Of a stretch of 64,000 nucleotides of DNA, positions 25,159 to 34,024 are shown one piece after another. The stretch lies in the NCBI GenBank assembly GCA_910575705.1, contig CAJTFG010000003.1, positions 1 to 64,000 on the forward strand, given 5' to 3'. The notes below the pieces were generated by a model, which saw only the letters and a list, made by a program, of their open reading frames with translations, was not told the DNA's origin and made no database searches. This stretch comes from Erysipelotrichales bacterium (GTDB taxonomy: Bacteria > Bacillota_I > Bacilli_A > Erysipelotrichales > Erysipelotrichaceae). Numbering within the stretch: the first letter of the stretch is position 1; each line of letters starts with the position of its first letter. The translations under genes were made by a program, and so were the position numbers.

Positions 25159-25980
25159 ATGGATCTCGACAAACTGATAAAAGAAGTATTCCATAGCGAT
25201 GACTATACGTGTACTCCCTTGCATAAGGGATATACAAATAAGAATTATCTTCTGCAAATAGGACAAAAAAGATATGTCCTCCGCATCCCTTATGAAAACA
25301 GTGAGCATATCGTAAACCGACAGCATGAAGAAAAAGCGATACATGCGGTACGCGATTTAAAACTGGATGCGCCGGTCGTATATTTTCATGCCGCAGACGG
25401 CATTAAGATCAGTTCATATATTGAGAATGTATGGGAATATTGCGAATGTCCGTTTCCCGATAAAATAGAGCGAGCGGCGGCATTGATGAAAAAACTTCAT
25501 CAAGCAAAAAAAAGGATCGGTGAAAACTTCGATCCTATTCAGCGCTACCAAGATTATAAAAAGCACGTATCGAATTCATTATTTCCTCTAGACGCTTACG
25601 AGATCGTCCTCCCTCACATACGGCAGCTATCATGTGAACACGTCTTATGTCACAACGACTGGGTAAGCGGAAATATCCTTTTAGGAGAAAAAGACTATCT
25701 CATCGATTATGAATACAGTGCAGATAACGATCCGCTGTTTGATGTCATGTCATTTTTAACAGAAAACAATATTGACGATGAAAAAGACCGTCAGCGATTT
25801 TATAATATCTATTTTGACACTTTTCAAACAGAAACCGCTCGACAGCTGCATATATGGGAAACATTCCACAATCTGCTCTGGTGCACATGGGCGATGATGA
25901 TGTGGGAGCAACGAAAAGATCCCGTATATCGAGGGATAGCAGAAGATAAATACAAGGCGTTAAAGAAATGTTGCATATAA
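25159..25980 (+). CDS. choline/ethanolamine-kinase-like phosphotransferase
   Basis: This 273-residue soluble protein has a kinase-like (APH/LicA) fold. It has a GYTNKNYLL glycine-rich loop near residue 24, the catalytic VLCHNDWVSGNIL (HxDxxxxN) near 160 and the metal-binding LIDYEYS near 180. The nearest type is LicA choline kinase, used to decorate teichoic acids, but thiamine, aminoglycoside or homoserine kinases share the motifs. The gene is divergent from the DUF4080 gene and stands alone. Confidence 0.8.
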   Translation: MDLDKLIKEVFHSDDYTCTPLHKGYTNKNYLLQIGQKRYVLRIPYENSEHIVNRQHEEKAIHAVRDLKLDAPVVYFHAADGIKISSYIENVWEYCECPFPDKIERAAALMKKLHQAKKRIGENFDPIQRYQDYKKHVSNSLFPLDAYEIVLPHIRQLSCEHVLCHNDWVSGNILLGEKDYLIDYEYSADNDPLFDVMSFLTENNIDDEKDRQRFYNIYFDTFQTETARQLHIWETFHNLLWCTWAMMMWEQRKDPVYRGIAEDKYKALKKCCI

Positions 25981-25999
25981 CATGAAACACGAGTATAAT
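25971..25999 (+). promoter_or_regulatory. promoter of the ECF S-component gene
   Basis: TTGCAT (25971-25976) and TATAAT (25994-25999) are spaced by 17 bases. It begins within the last codons of the upstream gene. The transcript would have a leader of about 100 bases. Confidence 0.6.
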
Positions 26000-26107
26000 T
26001 TCATTATCTGTGATTGAATATGATGATTCACAAAACATCAATATTTACGCAAACAGATGCTTATTTCATAGACGTTGCATCCTTACGGAGCGACAGTAGG
26101 AGGAAAA

Positions 26108-26719
26108 ATGAAAAGAAAGCAAACTCGTTTTTATGCTTTCATGTCCATGTTTTTGGCCGTGGAAGCCATTCTGACTTTTACCCCATTGGGATTTTTGCGC
26201 ATCGGCGTGCTAAATGCCACGACAATGCATATCCCCGTCATCATCGCCGGTATCGCTTTTGGCAGAAAAGGCGGTATTTTTACTGGAACAGTATTTGGTC
26301 TATTCAGCATTATCACAGCAACTCTGACACCCACGCTCACATCCTTTGTATTTTCCCCGTTCATAGAAGTCGGCGGCATCCATGGAAATTTTTCCAGTCT
26401 TCTTATCGCTATGGTGCCGAGAATTCTTCTGGGAATTGTCGCTGCCGATGTATATCAGTTTTTCAAACATAAAAACTGTACGGATACGATATGCATTGTA
26501 TGTGCCGCAATATGTGCAACTCTGACCAATACCATCCTCGTATTAGGGGGTATTTATATCTTTTTCGCTGAAAGCTATGCAGCCGCCATTCATGTAAGCG
26601 TACAGGCTTTGCTTGGCGTATTGTTCAGCGTCATCACGACAAACGGTGTCCTGGAGATCATTCTGGCTTGCATCCTTTCTCTCAGTATTTGCAAAGCGAT
26701 CCGCGCATATTTACACTAA
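26108..26719 (+). CDS. ECF transporter substrate-binding (S) component
   Basis: This 203-residue protein of about six helices opens with the family pattern: a FMSMFLAVEAILTFTPLGFL helix, then TTMHIPVIIAGIAFGRKGG, as in S components of energy-coupling-factor vitamin transporters. The pantothenate-like/PF12822 branch seems closest, but the vitamin cannot be named with confidence. The ATG at 26108 follows TAGGAGG; longer frames have no ribosome site. No A or T components are nearby, so it would use the shared ECF module encoded elsewhere. Confidence 0.82.
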   Translation: MKRKQTRFYAFMSMFLAVEAILTFTPLGFLRIGVLNATTMHIPVIIAGIAFGRKGGIFTGTVFGLFSIITATLTPTLTSFVFSPFIEVGGIHGNFSSLLIAMVPRILLGIVAADVYQFFKHKNCTDTICIVCAAICATLTNTILVLGGIYIFFAESYAAAIHVSVQALLGVLFSVITTNGVLEIILACILSLSICKAIRAYLH

Positions 26720-26727
26720 TCGTTATG

Positions 26728-26750
26728 TAAACCCGGTGATCCGGGTTTTT
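26728..26750. terminator. bidirectional terminator
   Basis: AAACCCGG and CCGGGTTT form an 8-bp stem with a 4-base loop, followed by T5 on the plus strand. It lies between convergent genes. Confidence 0.8.
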
Positions 26751-27267
26751 AATTAGCAGACGTTAATTCGTTGCGTGCGTTTACGATCGCATCCCAAGTT
26801 TTGCTTCCGATCCTACCGTCAATGCTAAGATCATATAAATACTGAAACTGCGTGACAGCGATCGCTGTTCTCCTGCCAAAGTTTCCATCTACGGGAACAG
26901 GACGAAGGCAAACATTATGTTCTGCGATCTCGTTCAGATACTCCTGCATTTTAAATACATCAATACCGGTATTCCCTTCGGTAAGATAAAAGTTTTCATT
27001 TGCAACAGGCAGGTTGGTAACGATACCAAGATCACGCACCTTATTCACGATTGCATCCCAAGTAGCGTGACCGATAACACCGTCCTGTGCAAGACGAAAA
27101 TAACGCTGTGCTTCTCTTACAGCCTGTGCCGTATTTGCACCATACCGTCCATCTTCGACTAGCCTTGTCTGAATATAACCTCTTTCCTGAAACATATTGA
27201 GGTAGCCTTGCATCTTATTTACTGCAATGCCAACATCCCCAGTTTTTAATACATAACGCGTATACAT
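26749..27267 (-). CDS. double peptidoglycan-binding domain protein
   Basis: This 172-residue protein consists of two peptidoglycan-binding type 1 domains (about residues 5-80 and 93-168). Each has the DGxxGxxTxxAVxxxQ pattern and ends in IGHATWDAIVN or IGSKTWDAIVN. No catalytic domain or signal peptide is present, so export would need another route. Related two-domain units occur in spore-cortex and phage lysins. The interrupted peptidase at 4544/11514 carries a similar domain. An AAAGGGGG site precedes the ATG. Confidence 0.88.
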   Translation of the reverse strand: MYTRYVLKTGDVGIAVNKMQGYLNMFQERGYIQTRLVEDGRYGANTAQAVREAQRYFRLAQDGVIGHATWDAIVNKVRDLGIVTNLPVANENFYLTEGNTGIDVFKMQEYLNEIAEHNVCLRPVPVDGNFGRRTAIAVTQFQYLYDLSIDGRIGSKTWDAIVNARNELTSAN

Positions 27268-27326
27268 ATAAAAACCCCCTTTCAGTATAGTATATGAGCA
27301 TATAAAATACGAAAGAGGATACTTGC

Positions 27327-28052
27327 CTATAAATGGCGTTTCTTTTCATCCAAACAGCGGTAAAGAAAACGCATCACTTCCTGATTAAAGATATCCGGTT
27401 TTTTAACGGCGATAAAATGATCTCCGCCCGATATTATCTTTACTATGCAATGCGGAAGCGCCTTTGCAATCTTATCGGTATGAGCAGCGGTGATCATATC
27501 ATTCTCTCCGACGATCAGCAACACATCGTGTGAAACAAAAGACAGCATCTCCACTTTTATCGAGGGTTGCTTCCACATGAGTTCCAACAATTCTTTTTTC
27601 TTCTTCCATTTCTTTCCCAAAGAAAGCACTCTGCACCATCCATACATTCCACATATTTGCAAGCGCAAAGAAAAAAGCAAACCGGAGGGATCCAGATTAG
27701 GTGAACTCAAGATCAAGCTTACCACTTTCTGCGGATGAGTCAAAGCAAACAGCAATGCAGTATTCGCACCGTCACTGAAGCCAAGCAATATGGCTTCTTT
27801 TATATGCAAAAGATCCATAAAAGCAGCTAAATCTTCACAAAAAGTATCAAAAGACAACGGTTTTACACCTCTGCCGGAACGGCCATGTCCCCTGCTATCC
27901 AGGCAGATCACCCGATATTCAAGAGAAAAAATCGGTATCTGATGATGGAAATATTCCATATCCTCTCCGTTACCGTGAAGTAAGATCAACGGTGTTCCTC
28001 TGCCATAAACCTCATAATGAAGTACGGTATCATCAAGAGAAATAAATGCCAT
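27327..28052 (-). CDS. alpha/beta hydrolase
   Basis: This 241-residue protein has the alpha/beta-hydrolase fold. It has the HGNGEDMEYF oxyanion region near residue 28, DSRGHGRSG, the nucleophile elbow GFSDGA with its serine near residue 92, a late catalytic Asp (VGENDMI) and a terminal GDHF histidine. The substrate is unknown. The start at 28052 has AAAGGAG 6 bases upstream and overlaps the end of the GNAT gene by 20 bases. It is the last gene of a three-gene operon. Confidence 0.88.
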   Translation of the reverse strand: MAFISLDDTVLHYEVYGRGTPLILLHGNGEDMEYFHHQIPIFSLEYRVICLDSRGHGRSGRGVKPLSFDTFCEDLAAFMDLLHIKEAILLGFSDGANTALLFALTHPQKVVSLILSSPNLDPSGLLFSLRLQICGMYGWCRVLSLGKKWKKKKELLELMWKQPSIKVEMLSFVSHDVLLIVGENDMITAAHTDKIAKALPHCIVKIISGGDHFIAVKKPDIFNQEVMRFLYRCLDEKKRHL

Positions 28053-28587
28053 GATCGTCTCCTTTCCAAACATCTGTCATTCCATATACATCTGCATATA
28101 ACAGCTTTTGAACGATATGAAAACGCTCTATATCCAAAACTCGAGGATAAGACATCAGACATAGCGGAAGCGGAGCAAATCCCGGCTGTAAAGGAGGCTG
28201 CTTATAACGAAAGGCAGCATTTGCGAAAAAGCCGAGGCGCTCATAAAAGGAAATCCTTCGCTTGGCAATACTCGTGTGAGGAAGCTCCACTTCTAAAACG
28301 GCGTCTTTGCAATACCGTTTAATTACCTCCAAAAGAAGCTTCGCTCCTATACCAAGATTGCGGTAAGAAGAAGCTACTGCCAGATGTTCAATAAATATAA
28401 AATCCGCATATTCCCATATGCTGACAAAAGCTTGTATCCTTCCTTCTTTTTTCTGTATATAAAGGTGATAATGCGGCAGCTGCAACAGCGCCTTCTGTCC
28501 TTCGTAAGAACGCCTTTCCACTTCCGGGAAAGCTTCCTCCATAATAGCATACAGCGCATCAAAATCTTGTAGAGTTCCTTTTTCCAT
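28033..28587 (-). CDS. GNAT N-acetyltransferase
   Basis: This 184-residue protein has the acetyl-CoA-binding signature EHLAVASSYRNLGIGAKLL (about 66-84) and the C-terminal FYERLGFF. The acceptor substrate is unknown. The ATG at 28587 overlaps the stop of the radical-SAM gene (ATATGATGG), so the two are translationally coupled. The small operon is radical-SAM, acetyltransferase, hydrolase. Confidence 0.88.
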   Translation of the reverse strand: MEKGTLQDFDALYAIMEEAFPEVERRSYEGQKALLQLPHYHLYIQKKEGRIQAFVSIWEYADFIFIEHLAVASSYRNLGIGAKLLLEVIKRYCKDAVLEVELPHTSIAKRRISFYERLGFFANAAFRYKQPPLQPGFAPLPLCLMSYPRVLDIERFHIVQKLLYADVYGMTDVWKGDDHGIYFS

Positions 28588-29429
28588 CATATCCTCCTAT
28601 CAAAACGAAGCCGATAGCGGCATTTTTGACACAGCTCCGCCGATAAACGATGCTGCCGCATATCCGCTAAAAATCGCTGGGCATTTTCTTGTTTCAAAAT
28701 AGCGGAAAAAGGAGTCTCAAAAATATTTCCCAATGTAAGATCTCCTCGTGAATCCAAGCAGCATGGGGTAACGCTCCCATCGCATAAAACAGCACACATG
28801 TCGATAAATCCCCGGCAGCTCCCCTCCGCTGTCACAAACGCGTGTTGAAGAGACGGCCATACAAACGGCTCTTCAAAATGCAAAAACACCCGCTCTTTTA
28901 AAGTGATAGAACGAGAAGGTACCCAATGTTCCCGCGGTATCGGTATATGATAAGCAAACGAGAGATCTTCGATCATCCGTTTGTTATCTTCATTCCATGT
29001 TCCTTTTTGAACGGTCCATAAACGGTAAGATACATACGTATCCTTCATCTCTTCCACACAGGAAACGATATCTTTTATATAGGACTCTTGATGGTGCGCT
29101 TCAAAACTATGCAGCGATATGTTCATCTGACGGATAGGAAGATGACACAACTCTTTCCATCGCTTTTTCAATAAGGTACCATTAGTCGTAATATTCACTT
29201 TTATACCTTCTTTTCTGCACTCTTCTAAAAATGCTGGCAAGAGAGGATGCAGCAAGGGTTCCCCCATCACATGTAAATATACATATTGCGTATATGGTTT
29301 GATCTCTCGGATCACATGTGCGAACTGCGCAAGCGACAGCGAATGAGGAGGACGCTGATTTTGAATGCAAAAAGGACATTGCAAATTACACATATTACTG
29401 ATTTCGATATAGATCTTTTTAAAACGCAT
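28587..29429 (-). CDS. radical-SAM/SPASM protein
   Basis: This 280-residue protein has the cluster motif CNLQCPFC (C14, C18, C21) and a C-terminal SPASM-like auxiliary region with CAVLCDGSVTPCC and then a late CQKCR. It resembles enzymes that modify peptides or small molecules. No precursor peptide gene is evident beside it. The start at 29429 follows AGGTG; upstream in-frame codons lie in the promoter region. It is the first gene of the operon with the GNAT and hydrolase genes. Confidence 0.88.
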   Translation of the reverse strand: MRFKKIYIEISNMCNLQCPFCIQNQRPPHSLSLAQFAHVIREIKPYTQYVYLHVMGEPLLHPLLPAFLEECRKEGIKVNITTNGTLLKKRWKELCHLPIRQMNISLHSFEAHHQESYIKDIVSCVEEMKDTYVSYRLWTVQKGTWNEDNKRMIEDLSFAYHIPIPREHWVPSRSITLKERVFLHFEEPFVWPSLQHAFVTAEGSCRGFIDMCAVLCDGSVTPCCLDSRGDLTLGNIFETPFSAILKQENAQRFLADMRQHRLSAELCQKCRYRLRFDRRI

Positions 29430-29461
29430 CTCATCACCTATGGCAAGTATAGCACACATAA

Positions 29462-29488
29462 AAAAACAAGTCGATAAATCGACTTGTC
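29462..29488 (-). terminator. terminator of the calcium-ATPase gene
   Basis: ACAAGTCGAT and ATCGACTTGT form a 10-bp stem with a two-base loop at the stop codon, followed on the minus strand by six T. Confidence 0.8.
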
Positions 29489-32060
29489 ACTTTTCCTTAG
29501 CTACCCATTTGCTTACTTCATTCACTACGATAATACTGAATGCCAAGCTGAATACAATCGACCAGCTCATGATATCTAAGGAAACTGTCTTTAACAGCAT
29601 ATGGAAAAACGGTAGCTGTGTTACCATAATCTGTAACGCAATACCAAAAACAATGGTAAGAATCAGCCATTTGTTTTTAAAAATTCCCACGGTTATGATA
29701 GAATGCGTACGAGAACGAAGATTTAATACATGAAAGAGCTGTGAAATCGATAATACCATAAAAGCCATTGTTTGTGCTTTTAACGGTGATGTTTCCAATC
29801 CATAACGGAAAGCAACCAAGGTAATCGTACCGATCAGCATTCCATTCAGCACCGTGAAGATCATTCCACCATGAGCAAAGAGGCTTTCTTTTGCACTTCT
29901 CGGTTTTTCCTGCATGATGAACTGATCCTTAGGATCCACTCCCAATGCAAGAGCAGGAAATGCATCGGTCACTAGATTCACCCACAAAATCTGAATAGCG
30001 CTAAGCGGAGATACTACATGCGGCATCAATACAATCGCCATAAACAAAGACATGATCTCCCCCAGATTACAGCTCAACAAATATAAAACGGATTTCTGGA
30101 TATTCAAATAAATATTTCTTCCCTCTTCGATCGCTTTTACGATCGTCGCAAAATTATCGTCTGCCAAAATCATATCCGATGCCTGCTTGCATACATCGGT
30201 CCCGTTTTTCCCCATAGCGATACCGATATCCGCATTTTTTAAAGAAGGCGCATCATTGACTCCGTCACCAGACATGGCTACTACCAGATCATGCCTTTTA
30301 AAAGCATTTACGATCTCTACTTTATGCTGCGGAGTCACTCTGGCAAAAACACGAAATTTTCCGATGTTTTCATATAGTTCTTTTTCACTCATCTCATCAA
30401 GCTGCTGCCCTGTCAATACTTGTTCCTGCTTAGAAGCGATACGCAGCTGTTTAGCAATCGCAAAAGCCGTCAACGGATGATCTCCCGTTATCATAATGAC
30501 CCGAATACCCGCTTTATGACAAAGGGCAATGGACTCCTTCACTTCCTCTCTGGGAGGATCGATCAGTCCGGCACAACCGATAAACGTCATTTCCTTTTCC
30601 AACTGACCGCTATAAGGGTCTTTTACTTTTTTTGTCGCAACTCCCAACACTCGCAGAGCTTGCAGGCTCATCTTTTTGGAAGCTTCCATAATGCGGCTTC
30701 GCTCATAATCATTCAAAGGCACTCTATGACGATCGATCAACACATACTCACACATAGCCAGTATTCTTTCCAAAGCACCTTTTGTATAAACGATATATTC
30801 CTGATTTTTCTGATGTACGGTCGTCATGCATTTACGTACAGAGTCAAACGGTATCTCATTGACACGCACATAACAGAGTTCACATGTTTCCTTATCCATC
30901 GCATGATCTTGCGCAAAGGAAAGGAGCGCTGTTTCTGTCGGTTCTCCCAACAATACACCATCTTGATAAAGAGCATCATTACACAAGGCAAAGCCTCGCA
31001 AAAGCTCTTCGCTAGGTTGATCGAAAACATGATTTCCATAACAATGCACGACATGCATCTTATTTTGTGTCAAAGTACCGGTCTTATCCGAGCATATGAC
31101 ACTGACGGAACCTAAGGTTTCCACTGCATGAAGCTTGCGGACAATAGCATTGTTTTTAGACATCACCTGTACACCTAAAGCTAACACGATTGTTACAACC
31201 GCCGGAAGACCTTCCGGAATTGCCGCAACTGCCAGCGAGATGGAAACAAGCAGCATATCGAAGAGATTTCTTCCTTGCAGGACAGCTACCAAAAACATGG
31301 CAATACAAACAGTGATGGAAATAATACCGAGAATCTTAGAAAGCTGCGCCAAGCGCATTTGCAGCGGTGTCATATCTTCCTGTGTTTCATCCAGCATACG
31401 GGCAATCTTTCCCACTTCGCTCTGCATTCCGGTACGCACAACTACACCTTTAGCTTTTCCATATGTAACATAGGTAGACATAAATACCATATTTTTCTGA
31501 TCGGATATGGGCGTCACATCATCATATAAGATCAGCGCATCCTTTTCGGCAGGTTCGCTTTCTCCAGTCAATGTACTTTCTTCCACTTTCAAAGAAGCAC
31601 TGGACAGTAGGCGAATATCTGCCGGAATATATCGACCAGCTTCCAATTCCACGATGTCCCCAGGAACGAGCTGTGAAGAATCGATTTCTTTCAAAAAGCC
31701 ATTCCTGATAACATATGCTTTTGGTGAAGACAGCTTTTCCAAAGCCTCAATTGCTTTTTCCGCCTTGAATTCCTGTATGACACCGATAATCGCATTCATA
31801 ACGATAACAAATAATATGATCAATGCATCCATGAATTCCTTTAAAAAGATAGAAACGATAGTTCCGATAATCAAAATGATGACCATCGGATCTTCAAACT
31901 GTTCAATAAACATATGGAACACTGTGTTTTTCTTTTGTTTTACCAGTTCATTACGTCCGTATTCTTGCTGACGTCTTACTATTTCATCATCTCGCAAACC
32001 GGTATTTTCATTTACCTGCAGCTGTTCCAATATTTTATAGATACTCGTACGATAAGGCAT
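29487..32060 (-). CDS. calcium-type P2A P-type ATPase
   Basis: This 857-residue cation pump has the P-ATPase elements in order: actuator TGES (LTGESEP), phosphorylation loop SDKTGTLTQNK near residue 325, a nucleotide domain, the hinge MSGDGVNDAPSLK, and ten membrane helices. The TM4 PEGLPA motif and C-terminal NLVTDAFPALALG fit SERCA/PMCA-like calcium exporters. AGGAGG lies 6 bases before the ATG at 32060. It is monocistronic with its own terminator. Confidence 0.93.
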   Translation of the reverse strand: MPYRTSIYKILEQLQVNENTGLRDDEIVRRQQEYGRNELVKQKKNTVFHMFIEQFEDPMVIILIIGTIVSIFLKEFMDALIILFVIVMNAIIGVIQEFKAEKAIEALEKLSSPKAYVIRNGFLKEIDSSQLVPGDIVELEAGRYIPADIRLLSSASLKVEESTLTGESEPAEKDALILYDDVTPISDQKNMVFMSTYVTYGKAKGVVVRTGMQSEVGKIARMLDETQEDMTPLQMRLAQLSKILGIISITVCIAMFLVAVLQGRNLFDMLLVSISLAVAAIPEGLPAVVTIVLALGVQVMSKNNAIVRKLHAVETLGSVSVICSDKTGTLTQNKMHVVHCYGNHVFDQPSEELLRGFALCNDALYQDGVLLGEPTETALLSFAQDHAMDKETCELCYVRVNEIPFDSVRKCMTTVHQKNQEYIVYTKGALERILAMCEYVLIDRHRVPLNDYERSRIMEASKKMSLQALRVLGVATKKVKDPYSGQLEKEMTFIGCAGLIDPPREEVKESIALCHKAGIRVIMITGDHPLTAFAIAKQLRIASKQEQVLTGQQLDEMSEKELYENIGKFRVFARVTPQHKVEIVNAFKRHDLVVAMSGDGVNDAPSLKNADIGIAMGKNGTDVCKQASDMILADDNFATIVKAIEEGRNIYLNIQKSVLYLLSCNLGEIMSLFMAIVLMPHVVSPLSAIQILWVNLVTDAFPALALGVDPKDQFIMQEKPRSAKESLFAHGGMIFTVLNGMLIGTITLVAFRYGLETSPLKAQTMAFMVLSISQLFHVLNLRSRTHSIITVGIFKNKWLILTIVFGIALQIMVTQLPFFHMLLKTVSLDIMSWSIVFSLAFSIIVVNEVSKWVAKEK

Positions 32061-32161
32061 ATGCATCCTCCTTTTTCATTGTATCGTATGTATCTGAAAA
32101 GAAAATATGATGTCTTCGACAAAAAGAGTGATGAATATACTATAATTAAAAAAGAAGGTAT

Positions 32162-32531
32162 ATGAAAAGCTGCTCTCAGTAGCACGATTTCTGTTCAAAA
32201 TAATGTTCTCCCGAACATAGGGCATAATCTTACAGGAACCCAGATAAAAGAACTAAGCTTTCAACCGTTAAATATGGAAGATGGATTTTTTTGGTATCTG
32301 TATTCCTCCTCCCCTTTATTAGAGCGAAGACTATTTGGCATCAGTTATCAGGGGACTGCCAGTTATTTTGGTGGTAGTTTAAATGGCCCCTATTCACAGC
32401 GTCCGGCTCTGCAAACATCAGAAATTCATGACCATAGTTATGAATCCGTACATATTACAGAGGAAAAAAAGATCAGCTATGCTGATCAATTAATTATAAA
32501 AATGTTTTTTTATCTGCATCTTTTCGATTAA
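32162..32531 (+). pseudogene. fragment resembling a DUF6273-type domain
   Basis: An open frame runs from 32166 to 32531. Its WYLYSSSPLLERRLFG...SYFGG...SQRPAL pattern is like the end of DUF6273 domains, which are common in gut Bacillota surface and phage proteins. An ATG with an AGAAGG site at 32162 is in a different frame and stops after six codons, so a frameshift or truncation is likely. The 3' end also overlaps the ftsZ-operon terminator. It may alternatively be non-coding. Confidence 0.35.
32463..32488 (-). terminator. terminator of the ftsA-ftsZ operon
   Basis: GATCAGC and GCTGATC form a 7-bp stem with a 3-base loop, followed on the minus strand by seven T. Confidence 0.75.
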
Positions 32532-32909
32532 TGACTGTACTTCATCCATGATGCGGTTGGTAATGTCTGCTAAAGGATCATCTATGATATCAAAGTAAAT
32601 CTGTTCTTTACTCCCTGTATCCGTATCATACGCAATACACATACCACTGCATACACCTTCCAATCGAATGTCCTCCAATAACACATAATCGGACATAACT
32701 TCTCCCCGCAAGGATTTAAAATCAAATACGGAAGGACTTACAATATAGGAGATATCCTGCGGGATCATATCCAAAGATACGTTTCCTACTGCGCTTATAA
32801 GTAACAGTTCCCCGTGATGACGATAATAATATCCTAAAAAACGCTGCAGGATATTTTTTGCAAATTCCGTATTCTGCAGCATAGATTCATTAATATAAAA
32901 GCACTTCAT
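32490..32909 (-). CDS. hypothetical protein downstream of ftsZ
   Basis: This 139-residue soluble acidic protein of unknown family ends in a helical IMDEVQSLIEKMQIKKHF segment. Its ATG overlaps the TGA of ftsZ (TGATG), so it is translated together with ftsZ. The position where sepF or ylm genes often occur suggests a division-related role, but no SepF-like glycine pattern is seen. The function is therefore open. Confidence 0.7.
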   Translation of the reverse strand: MKCFYINESMLQNTEFAKNILQRFLGYYYRHHGELLLISAVGNVSLDMIPQDISYIVSPSVFDFKSLRGEVMSDYVLLEDIRLEGVCSGMCIAYDTDTGSKEQIYFDIIDDPLADITNRIMDEVQSLIEKMQIKKHFYN

Positions 32910-34006
32910 CAGCGTCTGAAGAAAGACGGTATCGAATTATCTTCATCATCAGCAGGAACATCTTCAATGGTCGTCGTTTCTACGACCGCCTCTTTTTTTA
33001 CAGGCTGTGCAAAGGTCTGTGCATTATTTTTCTTAGGCACCGCCTTGATAACATTTTCCTTGGGCTCGTTAAAACCAGTCGCAATCACCGTAACGATAAC
33101 AGAATCTCCTAGTTTCTCGTTGATCGCCACACCGAAAATCGCGTCGATATCATTGCCTGCCGCTTCACGAACAAGCGCCATAGCATCTTCCGCATCAAAC
33201 AGCGTGATGGATTCTCCACCGGTAATATTCACAATCGCATTGCGTGCTCCTGTGATCTGCGCTTCCAACAAAGGAGACTGGATAGCCTTCTCCGCCGCAG
33301 CACGAGCCTTATCCTCACCGTCTGCCATACCGATACCGATCAAAGCAGATCCCTGATTTTCCATAATCGTCTTAACGTCTGCAAAATCCAAATTGATCAG
33401 TGCAGGAACAGCAATCAAATCAGTAATCGTCTGAACACCCTGACGCAATACGTTATCCGCAGCTTGGAATGCTTCCGTCAAAGGCTTTCTTCCAATGACT
33501 TCAATGAGATTGTTATTGGAAACGATGATCAAAGAATCTACATATTCTTTCAGTTCCGTCAATCCTGCTTCCGCAGAAAGCGTACGCTTCTTTCCTTCAA
33601 AGGAGAACGGCTTCGTAACGATTCCAACGGTCAAAGCGCCTTCCTCTTTCGCGATCTTCGCAAACAAAGGAGCTGCCCCAGTACCCGTTCCACCGCCTAA
33701 GCCAGTCGTAATGAATACCATATCGCTGCCTTTGATCGCTTCGCGGATCTCATTCTCGTTTTCCTGCGCTGCACGGCGTCCCATTTCGGGATTGGCACCG
33801 GCTCCCAATCCTTTGGTCACTTCTCTTCCCAAAATGATCTTATTTTTTACAGGAGAGATATTTAATGCCTGCAAATCGGTATTGGCTACATAAAAATCAA
33901 CACCTCTGACACCTTCTGATACCATACGGTTTACAGCGTTACAACCACCTCCGCCGATACCGAATACTTTGATCTTTGCTACCTGTTCATATTGTAAATC
34001 ACTCAT
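32909..34006 (-). CDS. ftsZ: cell division protein FtsZ
   Basis: This is the tubulin-like GTPase that builds the division ring. The 365-residue protein has an IGGGGCNAVNRM start, the GTP-binding GGGTGTGA near residue 104, a T7-loop region near 205-212 (LINLDFADVKTIM) and the C-terminal conserved tail ending IPSFFRR, which binds FtsA and partners. A GAGGAA site precedes the ATG. ftsA lies 18 bases upstream in the same operon. Confidence 0.98.
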   Translation of the reverse strand: MSDLQYEQVAKIKVFGIGGGGCNAVNRMVSEGVRGVDFYVANTDLQALNISPVKNKIILGREVTKGLGAGANPEMGRRAAQENENEIREAIKGSDMVFITTGLGGGTGTGAAPLFAKIAKEEGALTVGIVTKPFSFEGKKRTLSAEAGLTELKEYVDSLIIVSNNNLIEVIGRKPLTEAFQAADNVLRQGVQTITDLIAVPALINLDFADVKTIMENQGSALIGIGMADGEDKARAAAEKAIQSPLLEAQITGARNAIVNITGGESITLFDAEDAMALVREAAGNDIDAIFGVAINEKLGDSVIVTVIATGFNEPKENVIKAVPKKNNAQTFAQPVKKEAVVETTTIEDVPADDEDNSIPSFFRR

Positions 34007-34024
34007 TGCTTATTCCTCACTCTC

